Positions 1-8,182 of a DNA stretch of 64,000 bases are shown here, one piece after another (positions within the stretch are counted from its first letter, which is position 1; every line of letters begins with the position of its first letter). The stretch covers positions 278,962 through 342,961 of the forward strand of contig NZ_KV795257.1 in assembly GCF_001808955.1 (NCBI RefSeq), given 5' to 3'. The notes below the pieces were generated by a model. That model made no database searches, was not told the origin of the DNA, and was given only the letters and a program-made list of their open reading frames with translations. The translations under genes were made by a program, and so were the position numbers. The DNA comes from Rothia sp. HMSC078H08 (GTDB lineage: Bacteria > Actinomycetota > Actinomycetes > Actinomycetales > Micrococcaceae).

Positions 1-32
1 CAAGACTGCCTAAGCACTCAGCTACTTCAGCT

Positions 33-80
33 ACATACAAAAAACCTCGGGAGAATCACCTCCCGAGGTTTTTTGTATGT
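33..80. terminator. bidirectional hairpin terminator
   Basis: Positions 33-53 and 60-80 form a perfect 21-bp inverted repeat around a 6-base loop. The GC core is flanked by A-run and T-run arms, so it can act in either direction. It lies just downstream of the CbiX-like gene on the minus strand and may also end a plus-strand gene outside the window. Confidence 0.9.
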
Positions 81-115
81 GCTTTTAGAAGCCCCAAACT
101 AAATTGGGCGAACAG

Positions 116-856
116 CTAGGCGGCGTCCAGCTGCGCAATAGCCGCATCCATGCGGTCAATAAAGCACTCCGCCACCACGGCAGCAGAAGCACCACCCTGC
201 GCGTTCACCAGCGGCGCGGCAACCTTCACCGGCACACCGGTCGACTCAGCGTCACGGCGCATCTTACCGGAGAAGAAACCCTCCGCCAGCAGGTAGGTCG
301 CAGCAAATTTAGGCTGATGCTCGGCAACAACCTCGTGGAACTTCGGATCAATCGCGGCAACGAAGCCGTGATGCACCGGAACGTGCAACTCCTCAGCCAG
401 CAGCTCAGCCGCACGGCTCATATCCGCGCGACCATCTGCACGAGAAGAACCCGCAGCACCCTGAACCACAGGGCCATCGCCGGGAGTCCAGCCAATTTCC
501 TCCAGGCGAGCGCGAGTCAGAGCGGCAAGGCGCGCATCCGGGCCCAGCGACTCACCAATGCTAATACGCTCAATACCGCTATTGCGTGCGGCACGGCGCA
601 AATCCACCTGAGTGTGGAAGCCGGTCGACAGCAGAATCGGCACGATCACGCAGGGCTCATCATTGGGCAGGGAAGCTGCGGCATCATCAACGCTGGGAGA
701 TTCCACATCCACATATGCGGCGTGGACACGGTACTCCACGCCGTCATTACGCTGGGCAAGCAGGAACTTGATCTGCTCACGAATCAGCGTGATAGCTTCA
801 CGACCGGCGACCGAGTCAGTGCCGTGCGAAGTTGCGATTACATTCAGAATAGTCAT
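116..856 (-). CDS. CbiX/sirohydrochlorin chelatase-family protein
   Basis: This 246-residue protein looks like the CbiX/SirB class of metal chelatases, which insert Co2+ or Fe2+ into sirohydrochlorin for cobalamin or sirohaem synthesis. The N-terminus MTILNVIATSHGTDS carries the strand-loop with His (SHGT) typical of the family. The PCVIVPILLSTGFHTQVDL segment matches the second conserved block with a metal-ligand His. Length fits a two-repeat CbiX fold. ATG at 856 is preferred over an upstream GTG at 880. TACAAT lies six bases before that ATG, so the mRNA may be leaderless. No other tetrapyrrole gene is nearby. The substrate metal cannot be told from sequence alone. Confidence 0.8.
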   Translation of the reverse strand: MTILNVIATSHGTDSVAGREAITLIREQIKFLLAQRNDGVEYRVHAAYVDVESPSVDDAAASLPNDEPCVIVPILLSTGFHTQVDLRRAARNSGIERISIGESLGPDARLAALTRARLEEIGWTPGDGPVVQGAAGSSRADGRADMSRAAELLAEELHVPVHHGFVAAIDPKFHEVVAEHQPKFAATYLLAEGFFSGKMRRDAESTGVPVKVAAPLVNAQGGASAAVVAECFIDRMDAAIAQLDAA

Positions 857-875
857 ATTTCCATTGTATGAAAGG

Positions 876-923
876 AACACCCCGCTCCCCCACTCATGAA
901 CACGAGTGGCGAAGCGGGGTGTT
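876..923 (-). terminator. hairpin terminator of the htaA-like gene
   Basis: Arms 876-885 and 914-923 pair perfectly (10 bp), with an inner CACTC/GAGTG stem. It lies directly downstream of the minus-strand gene ending at 940, followed on that strand by a short T-rich stretch. Confidence 0.75.
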
Positions 924-939
924 GCACGAAGGCTAAATT

Positions 940-3747
940 TTAGCTCTTGCGGCGGCGAGCCACGACCAGTGCGGTACCCGCAGCCAGGGTGATAGCACCA
1001 GCTGCTGCGGCGAACATAGCGCCGGATGCGCCGGTCTGTGCCAGCTTCGAGGAGGAGCTACCGGAGGTCGAGGAACCACCTGCGGAAGAACCACCGTTAG
1101 AGGAGCCGCCATTGGAGCCGCTCACACCCAAGTTGTCGGAGGTGCCGGAACCTGCGTCAGAACCGCCGTTGGAGCCGCCCTTGTGGCCGGCTGCGTTCTG
1201 GTCGGCGGTGCTGCTCTCAGAAGCAGAAGCGCTCGCGGATGCAGACTCGCTCGCGGAAGCACTCGCGGACGCGGATGCACTCGCAGATGCAGACTCGCTA
1301 GCCGATGCGGTCACCGAAGCGCTACTGGAGCTGCTTGCGGAGCTCGATGCACTCGCAGAAGCGCTCGAAGAAGCAGACGCGCTAGCGGACGCCGATGCAG
1401 ACGCGCTCACCGAGGGGGTCACGGCGGGAATGCTCGGAACCGCGGTCGGGGAAGCGCTCACCGATGCGCTCGGAGTTGCAGAAGGTGCTACAGAAGGTGC
1501 CACGGATGCGGTCGGCAGAGACGGCGAGGTGGGCTCCTCCGAAGGCACTGCGGTGGGTTCTGCAGTCTTGGTGGGCTCAGCGGTTGCGGAAGGCTCCATA
1601 GTCGGCTCTGCAGAAGGTTCTGCGGTCACGCTAGGCTCTGCAGTTGCCGAGGGCTCGACGGTCGGCTCAGCAGTTGCAGAGGGAACCTCGGTCGGTGCCA
1701 CGGTCGGTTCTGCAGTCTTGCTAGGCTCTGCAGTCGGTGCCACGGTGGGCGCGACAGTCGGCTCAGCAGACTTAGTGGGCTCTGCGGTCGGTGCCTCGGT
1801 CGGAGCAACAGTCGGCTCCGCAGTGACGGTAGGCTCAGCAGAAGGCGCGGCAGTCGGCTCAGCAGTCGGTGCCACGGTCGGAGCTACGGTGGGAGCAACG
1901 GTCGGCTCAGGTGCCTTGGTCGGCTCGGGTGCCGGGGTCGGTGCCGAGTTCGCTGCCAGGCGGTTCAGCCACAGCTGATCCTCGTAGGTGTTCGGGTTCT
2001 CGAAGCTGGTCGGGTAGATAATATCGCCGTTGGGCAGCTCGAGAGCGTTGTAGCCGCCGCTCTTGTCGGTCTTGCGCATCGAGGAGAGCACCACCTCGTT
2101 CACCTTGTTCAGGGTCTCATCCATGAACACCAGGCGGGAGCCGGATGCGTCCACCACAACCACGTTGCCCGCACGGGTCAGGAACATGGTGGCAACCTCG
2201 GTCTTCTCGAAGCCCTCAAGAGTTGCGGACTCACGGACCACGCTGAAAGTGCCGTTCTCGTACTTGAGGATCTGCACCTTACCGCCGTACCAGTTGTTCC
2301 AACGGTAAATGTAGCCCTTGGGGCTGACCAGGGTCGAGGGCAGGGCGGTGTCGTAGCCTGCGGGTGAAGAGTTCGGCACCAGGGACACGCCGTTGCTGCT
2401 CATGTGCAGCAGGTGACCCTTCTGAACCGCCTTTTCGCCGGCCGCATCGTAGATGGAAGTCGACGGCGCGTACACGAAGCTGCCGTCGGGCAGCGGTGCG
2501 AGGGTCACGGTGTTGTTGGAGAACGAGTCGCCGTAGTACTCGTCGAGCGAGTATGCGTTCACAACCTGCGGGTCGATAGAGTCGGGCTTCGGCAGAGCCT
2601 GCGAGGTTGCCTTGCCGGATGCATCAATGATGGTCAGCTTGCCGCCGCCCTGGCCGTCAATGCTGACGATGCCCCAGGTGTTGTTGGCGGGGTTGTAGCC
2701 GATTGCCTTGACGGTGGTGGTGCCGAGGTCTGCGTCGGAGTAGGTGCCGGAGGAGACGAGCTTACCTTCGGCGGTTACGGTGTACAGCTCGGGCTTGTTG
2801 GTCTCACTGTTGATGACGAGCATGCGGTTGCCGTCAGCATCCACCGCGAAAACGCCCTTGTTGGCCTTCAGGACGCCGGTGTCGGTCATCTTCAGGTTGG
2901 AGCTGGTCAGCACGGTGTAGGTGGTGTCGCCGCCGAAGCTCGGGGGTGCCACGTGCACGATGTGGTTCTGGCCCAGACGTGCGGTGTTCTGGGGCAGGTT
3001 CACGCCCGCGCCGGTGTTGTAAGACTCGGCGACGCTGTAGGCGCTCTTGGGGGTGTTAGCTGCGCTACCGTTGTAGGAGATGCTCAGCGGGTCGAGGCTA
3101 GCGCCTTCGTTGTAGAAGTCGGAGAAGGCGTGGTTACCGTCGGCGGTCAGGTTCGCGGAGATGCCGCTGATGCTGACCACACCGTCCTTCTCGCTCTGCT
3201 TGGCGGTGCCGGTGCTCAGGGTCGCCATCTTGACTTCCATGGGGCCCTCGAACTTGCCGGAGGCGTAGTTTTTGGTGCGCACGGTCATGTAGAGGGAGCC
3301 GGTGCCGTCAGCAAGGTTCAGTTCCACGCGGGGGTTGGAGAAGGTGAGGTTCAGGGCGCAACCAGTTTCGGGGTCTTGACCTTCGGCGCAGTGGCCGGTG
3401 AACCAGAGGCGGCCGGCAGCCTGCAGGGTGACCTGCTTGCCGTCTTCAGAGACGGTGGTGGAGGTCGGGGTGAAGGTGAACTGCTTTGCAGTTGCGTCCC
3501 AGGCTGCGCCGTCGGTCATTTCGCGGGGCATACCGTTGTAGGACAGGAAGGAGGCGCGCACGCCCCAGCCGAAGGACGCGCCTGCAGTTGCCTGGTCGCC
3601 TGCAGCGACGTTCTGTGCGGCAACGTTCTGGGCAGCGATATTAATGTTCTCGGCGAGAACGGGTGCCAGGGGCAGGGCGACAGCGCCAGCGACAGCGAGG
3701 GCGCAGGCTCCCTTGGAGAGGCGGGTGCCAGATGTGAAAATCTTCAT
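940..3747 (-). CDS. HtaA-domain, sortase-anchored surface protein
   Basis: A 935-residue exported protein. Residues 1-33 are a Sec signal peptide. Residues about 58-226 match the HtaA haem-binding domain of corynebacterial HtaA/HtaB (SFGWGVRASF start, FTGH, LTFSNPRVEL, FYNEGASLDP end). The domain carries an unusual insert with Cys120 and Cys130 that could form a disulfide. Residues about 235-600 show repeated DG and GxxYxW strands like a beta-propeller. Then follow a Pro-Thr-Glu repeat stalk (about 605-760), a Ser-Ala stalk (about 760-855), LAQTG at 902-906, a hydrophobic helix and RRRKS. This is a classical wall-sorting signal. Known HtaA proteins take up haem from haemoglobin. The propeller and long stalk suggest host-protein or haem capture at a distance from the wall, which is inference. 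No hmuTUV transporter is in the window. Confidence 0.88.
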   Translation of the reverse strand: MKIFTSGTRLSKGACALAVAGAVALPLAPVLAENINIAAQNVAAQNVAAGDQATAGASFGWGVRASFLSYNGMPREMTDGAAWDATAKQFTFTPTSTTVSEDGKQVTLQAAGRLWFTGHCAEGQDPETGCALNLTFSNPRVELNLADGTGSLYMTVRTKNYASGKFEGPMEVKMATLSTGTAKQSEKDGVVSISGISANLTADGNHAFSDFYNEGASLDPLSISYNGSAANTPKSAYSVAESYNTGAGVNLPQNTARLGQNHIVHVAPPSFGGDTTYTVLTSSNLKMTDTGVLKANKGVFAVDADGNRMLVINSETNKPELYTVTAEGKLVSSGTYSDADLGTTTVKAIGYNPANNTWGIVSIDGQGGGKLTIIDASGKATSQALPKPDSIDPQVVNAYSLDEYYGDSFSNNTVTLAPLPDGSFVYAPSTSIYDAAGEKAVQKGHLLHMSSNGVSLVPNSSPAGYDTALPSTLVSPKGYIYRWNNWYGGKVQILKYENGTFSVVRESATLEGFEKTEVATMFLTRAGNVVVVDASGSRLVFMDETLNKVNEVVLSSMRKTDKSGGYNALELPNGDIIYPTSFENPNTYEDQLWLNRLAANSAPTPAPEPTKAPEPTVAPTVAPTVAPTAEPTAAPSAEPTVTAEPTVAPTEAPTAEPTKSAEPTVAPTVAPTAEPSKTAEPTVAPTEVPSATAEPTVEPSATAEPSVTAEPSAEPTMEPSATAEPTKTAEPTAVPSEEPTSPSLPTASVAPSVAPSATPSASVSASPTAVPSIPAVTPSVSASASASASASASSSASASASSSASSSSSASVTASASESASASASASASASASESASASASASESSTADQNAAGHKGGSNGGSDAGSGTSDNLGVSGSNGGSSNGGSSAGGSSTSGSSSSKLAQTGASGAMFAAAAGAITLAAGTALVVARRRKS
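1200..1960. repeat. coding low-complexity stalk repeats
   Basis: On the plus strand, about 1205-1420 is a Ser-Ala codon repeat and about 1440-1960 is a repeat encoding PTVAPT/AEPT units. Both lie in frame inside the HtaA-domain gene. They are likely length-variable by slippage or recombination and are typical of glycosylatable surface stalks. Confidence 0.85.
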
Positions 3748-3774
3748 TGGTGTGTATCCATACTATCGACACTG

Positions 3775-3793
3775 TTAGGACAGGCTTACTATA
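3775..3793. promoter_or_regulatory. candidate DtxR/IdeR iron box
   Basis: TTAGGACAGGCTTACTATA matches the DtxR/IdeR consensus TWAGGTTAGSCTAACCTWA at about 13 of 19 positions by hand alignment. It covers the -10 element and the predicted start of the htaA-like gene, where a repressor would act. No regulator gene is in the window. Confidence 0.45.
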
Positions 3794-3816
3794 TCGATAG
3801 CGTGAGTATTTCTCAA
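3788..3816 (-). promoter_or_regulatory. promoter of the htaA-like gene
   Basis: On the minus strand, TTGAGA (3816-3811), a 17-base spacer and TATAGT (3793-3788) form a strong sigma-70-type promoter. The predicted start is near 3781, giving a leader of about 34 bases. Confidence 0.7.
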
Positions 3817-3925
3817 CATCAGGTTCCAAGAAACCGTTTTGTGACAAACCATCCCACAGCACACCGACAGGGCAATACCCCCTCAACAGGCAACAGGGGC
3901 CGCTACTCCCCCACCCCCTACGCGA

Positions 3926-5557
3926 CTAATCCTTCTTCGAGGTATGCATGCGTGACATGCCCAGAGCACCAAGAATCAGACCGCCACCCAGGGTCACCAA
4001 AATCGGCAGAAGCGGCGAGCTCTTATCCATGTTGTGGGTAATCTGCGCCTCCGTTGCCTTCACACCATTCGGCGATCCGGGATCAGTACGAACCTGAGAG
4101 GAAGAACCGTTCAGAATCGCGGCACGGCGAGACTGCGCCGCCGAATCAGTACCCGAAGGTAGGTTAGAATCGGGGGTCGCCACCTCAACAGGCTGCGCCT
4201 CCCCGGTGCGGTACCCAAGAGCCGAGGAAGACTCGGTAGCGGAACCACCCGAGGGGCGCGGAACAGAAATCGTGGCGTCATTAGTACCCGGAGCCATAGC
4301 GGTATCAGCCTGAATACCGCGGGTCTTAGACGTAGAACCCGCAGCGGGTGCCTTCGCGCCGGATGCGTTCGCAGTCTCAGAGGCAGTCGAAGGAGAGGCG
4401 GAAGACTCCACAGCTGGGTTACCCTCGTCCTTAGAGGAAGAATTAGATGACGAGCCACCATTCTCGGCAGACGCCTGGGTCACCGTAAAACGCACCGTAT
4501 TGAGCTGAAGGTTGCCATCATCGCCTGCGTCGAAAGCCGCCACCAGGTAGGTCTTACCGATCTGCAGGGACGCACCGGGCACGCCAATCACAGCCTCGAA
4601 AGCGCCCGCAGAAATGGATTCCGGGCCAACATGAACAATGGCGAGCGCATCACCAACAGTGTTGCCGTTGGTGTCGATTTCCATGACAATCAGGTCGTAG
4701 CCCTTGTCATTCCGGGGGAAGTTCGTGGCGCGGACCGTGACGGGCTTCGTGTCATCCTGAGAGTCGCCCTGCGAATCCTGAATGGATAGGTGCGCTTTGC
4801 CATCCCTCTGGTTCATCGGATCGTACACGCTGTTGTCTTCGGAGATAACGTACTGCCCAGAATCATGGTTCTGCGGGTTATCTACAGTACGGCGAACCGT
4901 GTCATCGCTCGTATCGGTGGATGACGTAGCGGTGGGCGACGGCAGGTTCACCGCTTCGGGGGTCGGCTGAGCAGTCGCCTCGCCGGTTTCTGCTTCTTCA
5001 CGCTCAATATCGACCGGCGGTTCGGTGGGCTTTGCTTTGCCGTTGCGCGGGTCAGCGGTCTGGACCAGGCGGTTGCCCTGCTCGGTCACAAAGAATTCGT
5101 AGGAGACACCGTGCGCGGTATCCTCCAGAACGATCACGTACACGACGTTCGAGTCCGTCGCCGGGCTCATCAGGAGGCGGAACTCCCCCTCCTTGGTTCC
5201 CTCAGTTAGGGTCGGGCTCTCCAGGACGGAGCCACCGTACTCACCGGAAGGGGTGTAGAAGTTCACGTCAACCAGCACGCTGGAAGCCTCCAGCCCCTCA
5301 GGGAAGCCCGTCCAGCGCAGGAGGTAGCTGCCGTCCTTGAGCTGCGCCTTCATGGTGATTGTGGAGGCTGCGCCCTGCACCTGCTGATTGTCTTCAGCCT
5401 GGTTCGGGGTTGCGGTCAGGGTGGCGGTTTTTTGCACGGCAGAGTGCGTCGTGACGGGTGCCTCCGCCGCGACAGAGGGTACAACAAGCCCGCACTGAAG
5501 CCCCGCAGCCAAAATGGTTGCGGTGACAATACGGTGCTTCGCTGAATAAATACTCAT
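3926..5557 (-). CDS. secreted two-module surface protein (paralogue A)
   Basis: A 543-residue protein of unknown function. It has a signal peptide (1-31), a divergent N-terminal module (about 65-160, ending YEFFVTEQG), a Ser/Thr/Asp-rich linker, and a second module (about 255-360) with the family signature GYDLIV...NGNTVGDALAIVHV...GAFEAVIGVPGASL..GKTYLV. A long Ser-rich linker leads to a C-terminal membrane helix (about 515-535) and a short basic tail. No LPxTG-like motif precedes the helix, so it is probably held in the membrane. It shares architecture with the genes at 5896 and 8183, pointing to tandem duplication. The module may be Ig-like, but I do not recognise a named family. The ATG at 5557 has only a weak ribosome-binding site. 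Confidence 0.75.
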   Translation of the reverse strand: MSIYSAKHRIVTATILAAGLQCGLVVPSVAAEAPVTTHSAVQKTATLTATPNQAEDNQQVQGAASTITMKAQLKDGSYLLRWTGFPEGLEASSVLVDVNFYTPSGEYGGSVLESPTLTEGTKEGEFRLLMSPATDSNVVYVIVLEDTAHGVSYEFFVTEQGNRLVQTADPRNGKAKPTEPPVDIEREEAETGEATAQPTPEAVNLPSPTATSSTDTSDDTVRRTVDNPQNHDSGQYVISEDNSVYDPMNQRDGKAHLSIQDSQGDSQDDTKPVTVRATNFPRNDKGYDLIVMEIDTNGNTVGDALAIVHVGPESISAGAFEAVIGVPGASLQIGKTYLVAAFDAGDDGNLQLNTVRFTVTQASAENGGSSSNSSSKDEGNPAVESSASPSTASETANASGAKAPAAGSTSKTRGIQADTAMAPGTNDATISVPRPSGGSATESSSALGYRTGEAQPVEVATPDSNLPSGTDSAAQSRRAAILNGSSSQVRTDPGSPNGVKATEAQITHNMDKSSPLLPILVTLGGGLILGALGMSRMHTSKKD

Positions 5558-5726
5558 GCAATGCGTCTTTTCGTGGTGGAAATGTGCGCACTATTGCTTG
5601 TTCTTCACGTGCCGCGTGGAGCCCTTCGGGCGCGTCATGTACCCGGATTCGTCGTACCATGCTCCGCTTCGTATTTCAGGTGGTGAAGACCTGACAATAG
5701 CTCGCATCTATTTATCGGTTATTTCA

Positions 5727-5749
5727 ACCCTATCACGAACCTTAAGGTT
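5727..5749 (-). promoter_or_regulatory. promoter region with AACCTTAAGGTT palindrome
   Basis: An extended -10 (TGATAGGGT on the minus strand, TAGGGT at 5732-5727) lies next to the perfect 12-bp palindrome AACCTTAAGGTT (5738-5749) in the spacer region. It would drive the gene starting at 5557 with a leader of about 160 bases. Confidence 0.4.
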
Positions 5750-5794
5750 TATTCACGCGAGGGTAGAGTTTTTTTGAACACCCTGAACACGCGA

Positions 5795-5834
5795 CTCGCC
5801 CCCGCTATCTGCACCTACAGATAGCGGGGGCGAG
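5795..5834. terminator. 17-bp hairpin terminator
   Basis: Arms 5795-5811 and 5818-5834 pair perfectly around a 6-base loop. It sits about 60 bases past the stop of the minus-strand gene at 5896. There is no clear T-run on the minus strand. Confidence 0.75.
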
Positions 5835-5895
5835 CATTCCTCATGAAACGAAAAACATACTATACAGGGCCGGCAGAAAACGCCTGACTAGCGCA

Positions 5896-7743
5896 TTAGC
5901 CGCCCAAGAAACCGCGGCGGTGAGCCATCCAGGCGGCACCAACCACGAGCGCCAAACCAACGCCACCAAGAGCCCAGAAGGCAACACCGTGCTGAGCAAC
6001 CTCTTCACTCGCAGGAGCCGCAGTGGAAACCGCAGCCTTCACGCCGTCCTGACGGTCAGCGTTCGAGTACACCTGGGTGGTGTTCGAGTGCACCGCAGCG
6101 GAACGAGTGTTAGGCTCCGAGTGAATGACGGGAGTAAAACCCTTATTACCATTACCGGATTTCGACGAAGCCGCCTTTTCTTCATCGGTCAGAGCGTCCA
6201 GGTTTGCGGCAACAGCAATAGACGCCGGGTCAGAACCCGAGCTATACGCCGAAATCTGGTTAGTGCGGGTCGGTTCAAAAGCCGAACGCGGGCTCATCGT
6301 GCGCGCCTGAGCCAAAGTCTGCAGAGCCTGACGCTGACGCTCAGCCTTCGCTTCCTTAGCCTTGGACATGGCGCTCACCGCATCCAGGGTGGAGCGGGGC
6401 GCGCTCGCGGCAGACTGACCCGAGCCCGACTGGGTTGCGTCAGAACGAGTCGAGACGGCGTTATTGGAGACGGCGCTAGTAGCAGCCGAGGGGCTACCCT
6501 GAGTGGCACCGGTCGCCTCGGCCGCATTGGCGCTGGGCGTGAGCGATGCGCTTGCATCCTGGCGAGGCGACTCATCTTTCGTCAAGGAGGTTGAGTTGCC
6601 GGTCGCCTCGCCACTGACCTTGAATCGCACCGAGACAACTTCTTCCGCATACTCAGTATCGTCCGCACGCACCAGGTAGGCGGTGTACACCGAGCCGGTC
6701 TTCAGCAGAGAGCCGGGCATGCCAATCTCTTCTTTGAACGCGCCATTCACAATGCGATCAGAGCTGATGTGCGTAATGGACAGCGCATCACCCTTATGGT
6801 TGCCACTCATGTCGGTTTCAACCACAATCAGGTCGTAGCCAGCCGCATTCGCAGCCAGACGCGCTGCACTGATAGTCACCGGCTTGGTTTCCTTATCGGA
6901 GCGAACCTCAGCATACGCAACCTTCAGTTCCGTAGCGCTCAGGGTCTGAATATCGCGAGAAGAGGTCGATCCGCCGGGGATCTGCTCCAGCTTCTGCGTG
7001 TGGGTTTCGGAGTTCGGGTTTTCAGCAGACTCGGAAGGCGCCTCAGTCTTAACCTTATCCCTGCTACCCTTCTGATCTGCAGCCTGCTGGTTCTTCTGCT
7101 CCTCTTCACGGAGCTTTTCCATCGTCTTCAGCTCGTCAATGGTCGGCACCTGGTGGGCAGTTTCCTTCTTATCCACCATTACCTCGTCAGAGTCGTCCTC
7201 TACCGGGATAGTATGCGGCACGAGAGAGCCCTCAGAGATCATGAATTCGCCGTAGCCCGCATCGGAGGTCACCAGGTCCATGACACTCATGGAGTAGTAG
7301 CCTTCCTGGGGCATCTGCGGCATCTCAAAGGTGACCAGCATGGAGCCGTCGTCAGCACGCTCAACCTGCAGTGCGGACGGCTCGTAGGTATCAGATCCGA
7401 GCACCGTGCCGGTGGTGCCGTAGTACTGCATTACCAGGTACACCCTAGAGGCATCGCCCACGTAGCCGCCCTCATAGAGGGGGGCGAGCTTAATGGTTGC
7501 CTGACCGTCCTTGATGGACTGAATCTGAATCTCAATGGTATCGACCTCAATTTCGAGGTCTTCGTAGGGGCAGCTTGAATTAAATTCGCTATTAACCAAA
7601 GCCGCCAGGCAATCATTCACGTTAATTGCTTCAGCCTCTACTGCGGAGGCGCCAGGAAGCACAAAAGCGCTTGCACCTAAAGCGGCGGCAAGCGAAAGAG
7701 CATGAATGCGTTTCGGAAGTCGAGTGATAGTCATGTGCGCCAT
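5896..7743 (-). CDS. secreted two-module surface protein (paralogue B)
   Basis: A 615-residue protein of unknown function with the same plan as its neighbours. It has a signal peptide (about 1-37), an N-terminal module (68-172, ending YGEFMISEG), a charged helical linker rich in Glu and Lys (about 180-240), and the family module at about 272-378 (AAGYDLIVVETDMSGNHKGD...INGAF-like turn...MPGSLL). A long Ser/Ala linker precedes a C-terminal helix and basic tail. Just before the helix is VAQHG, aligned where LAQTG stands in the HtaA-domain protein, so it may be a decayed sortase motif. Cys45 and Cys58 could form a disulfide. The start is uncertain: ATG codons at 7743 and 7734 both lack a good ribosome-binding site. 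Confidence 0.72.
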   Translation of the reverse strand: MAHMTITRLPKRIHALSLAAALGASAFVLPGASAVEAEAINVNDCLAALVNSEFNSSCPYEDLEIEVDTIEIQIQSIKDGQATIKLAPLYEGGYVGDASRVYLVMQYYGTTGTVLGSDTYEPSALQVERADDGSMLVTFEMPQMPQEGYYSMSVMDLVTSDAGYGEFMISEGSLVPHTIPVEDDSDEVMVDKKETAHQVPTIDELKTMEKLREEEQKNQQAADQKGSRDKVKTEAPSESAENPNSETHTQKLEQIPGGSTSSRDIQTLSATELKVAYAEVRSDKETKPVTISAARLAANAAGYDLIVVETDMSGNHKGDALSITHISSDRIVNGAFKEEIGMPGSLLKTGSVYTAYLVRADDTEYAEEVVSVRFKVSGEATGNSTSLTKDESPRQDASASLTPSANAAEATGATQGSPSAATSAVSNNAVSTRSDATQSGSGQSAASAPRSTLDAVSAMSKAKEAKAERQRQALQTLAQARTMSPRSAFEPTRTNQISAYSSGSDPASIAVAANLDALTDEEKAASSKSGNGNKGFTPVIHSEPNTRSAAVHSNTTQVYSNADRQDGVKAAVSTAAPASEEVAQHGVAFWALGGVGLALVVGAAWMAHRRGFLGG

Positions 7744-7841
7744 TTCGATCGATGTAGGCGCAAAGCGTGGACTAGGGAAGGCTCACCACAAGCCGGTGTT
7801 TCTATCCAAGTATTTGCGCACCAGTACGTCGGTTACACCCT

Positions 7842-7851
7842 AGCCTAACAC
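7842..7851 (-). promoter_or_regulatory. extended -10 promoter element GTGTTAGGCT
   Basis: On the minus strand TGTTAGGCT fits an extended -10 (TGnTAnnnT), giving a leader of about 92 bases to 7743. The same bases form the half-site TAGCCTAAC, like one side of a DtxR/IdeR box. No clear -35 is seen. The 7744-8182 gap otherwise holds AT-rich sequence with no gene. Confidence 0.35.
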
Positions 7852-8182
7852 GGATATTGCACTTAATGTTGCATTGCATTCATGTGCTAAAACTTTATGT
7901 CGCAATAATTACCGAAATAAAAGGGAATTAATTACTTTACTGAGATATAAATAACGCAAAATTCGAATGTCAAAATATATTCTCCAGAGTGCACCAAAAA
8001 GAGATTATTACACCGCCCCAAGGCGCACCAGACCACCGCGCAATAGAGTCAAACATCCGGGCACGCAGAAGGCGCCCCACCGAACACGCACCCACACGGC
8101 ACGCACCCGACAGAGCGCCTCCCACTCAACAACTCCCCTACAGAGAGCCACGCCTCACAGCGCTAAGCGGCAAATAGCTGAA

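Noticed and set aside
1200..1960. Tandem repeats resembling a CRISPR array
   Set aside because: Units are short, contiguous and in frame; there are no unique spacers of constant length and no cas genes.
947..1978. Plus-strand frame rich in Ala-Asp-Leu and Val-Gly-Ser repeats
   Set aside because: It is the reverse reading of the SA and PT stalk repeats of the HtaA-domain protein.
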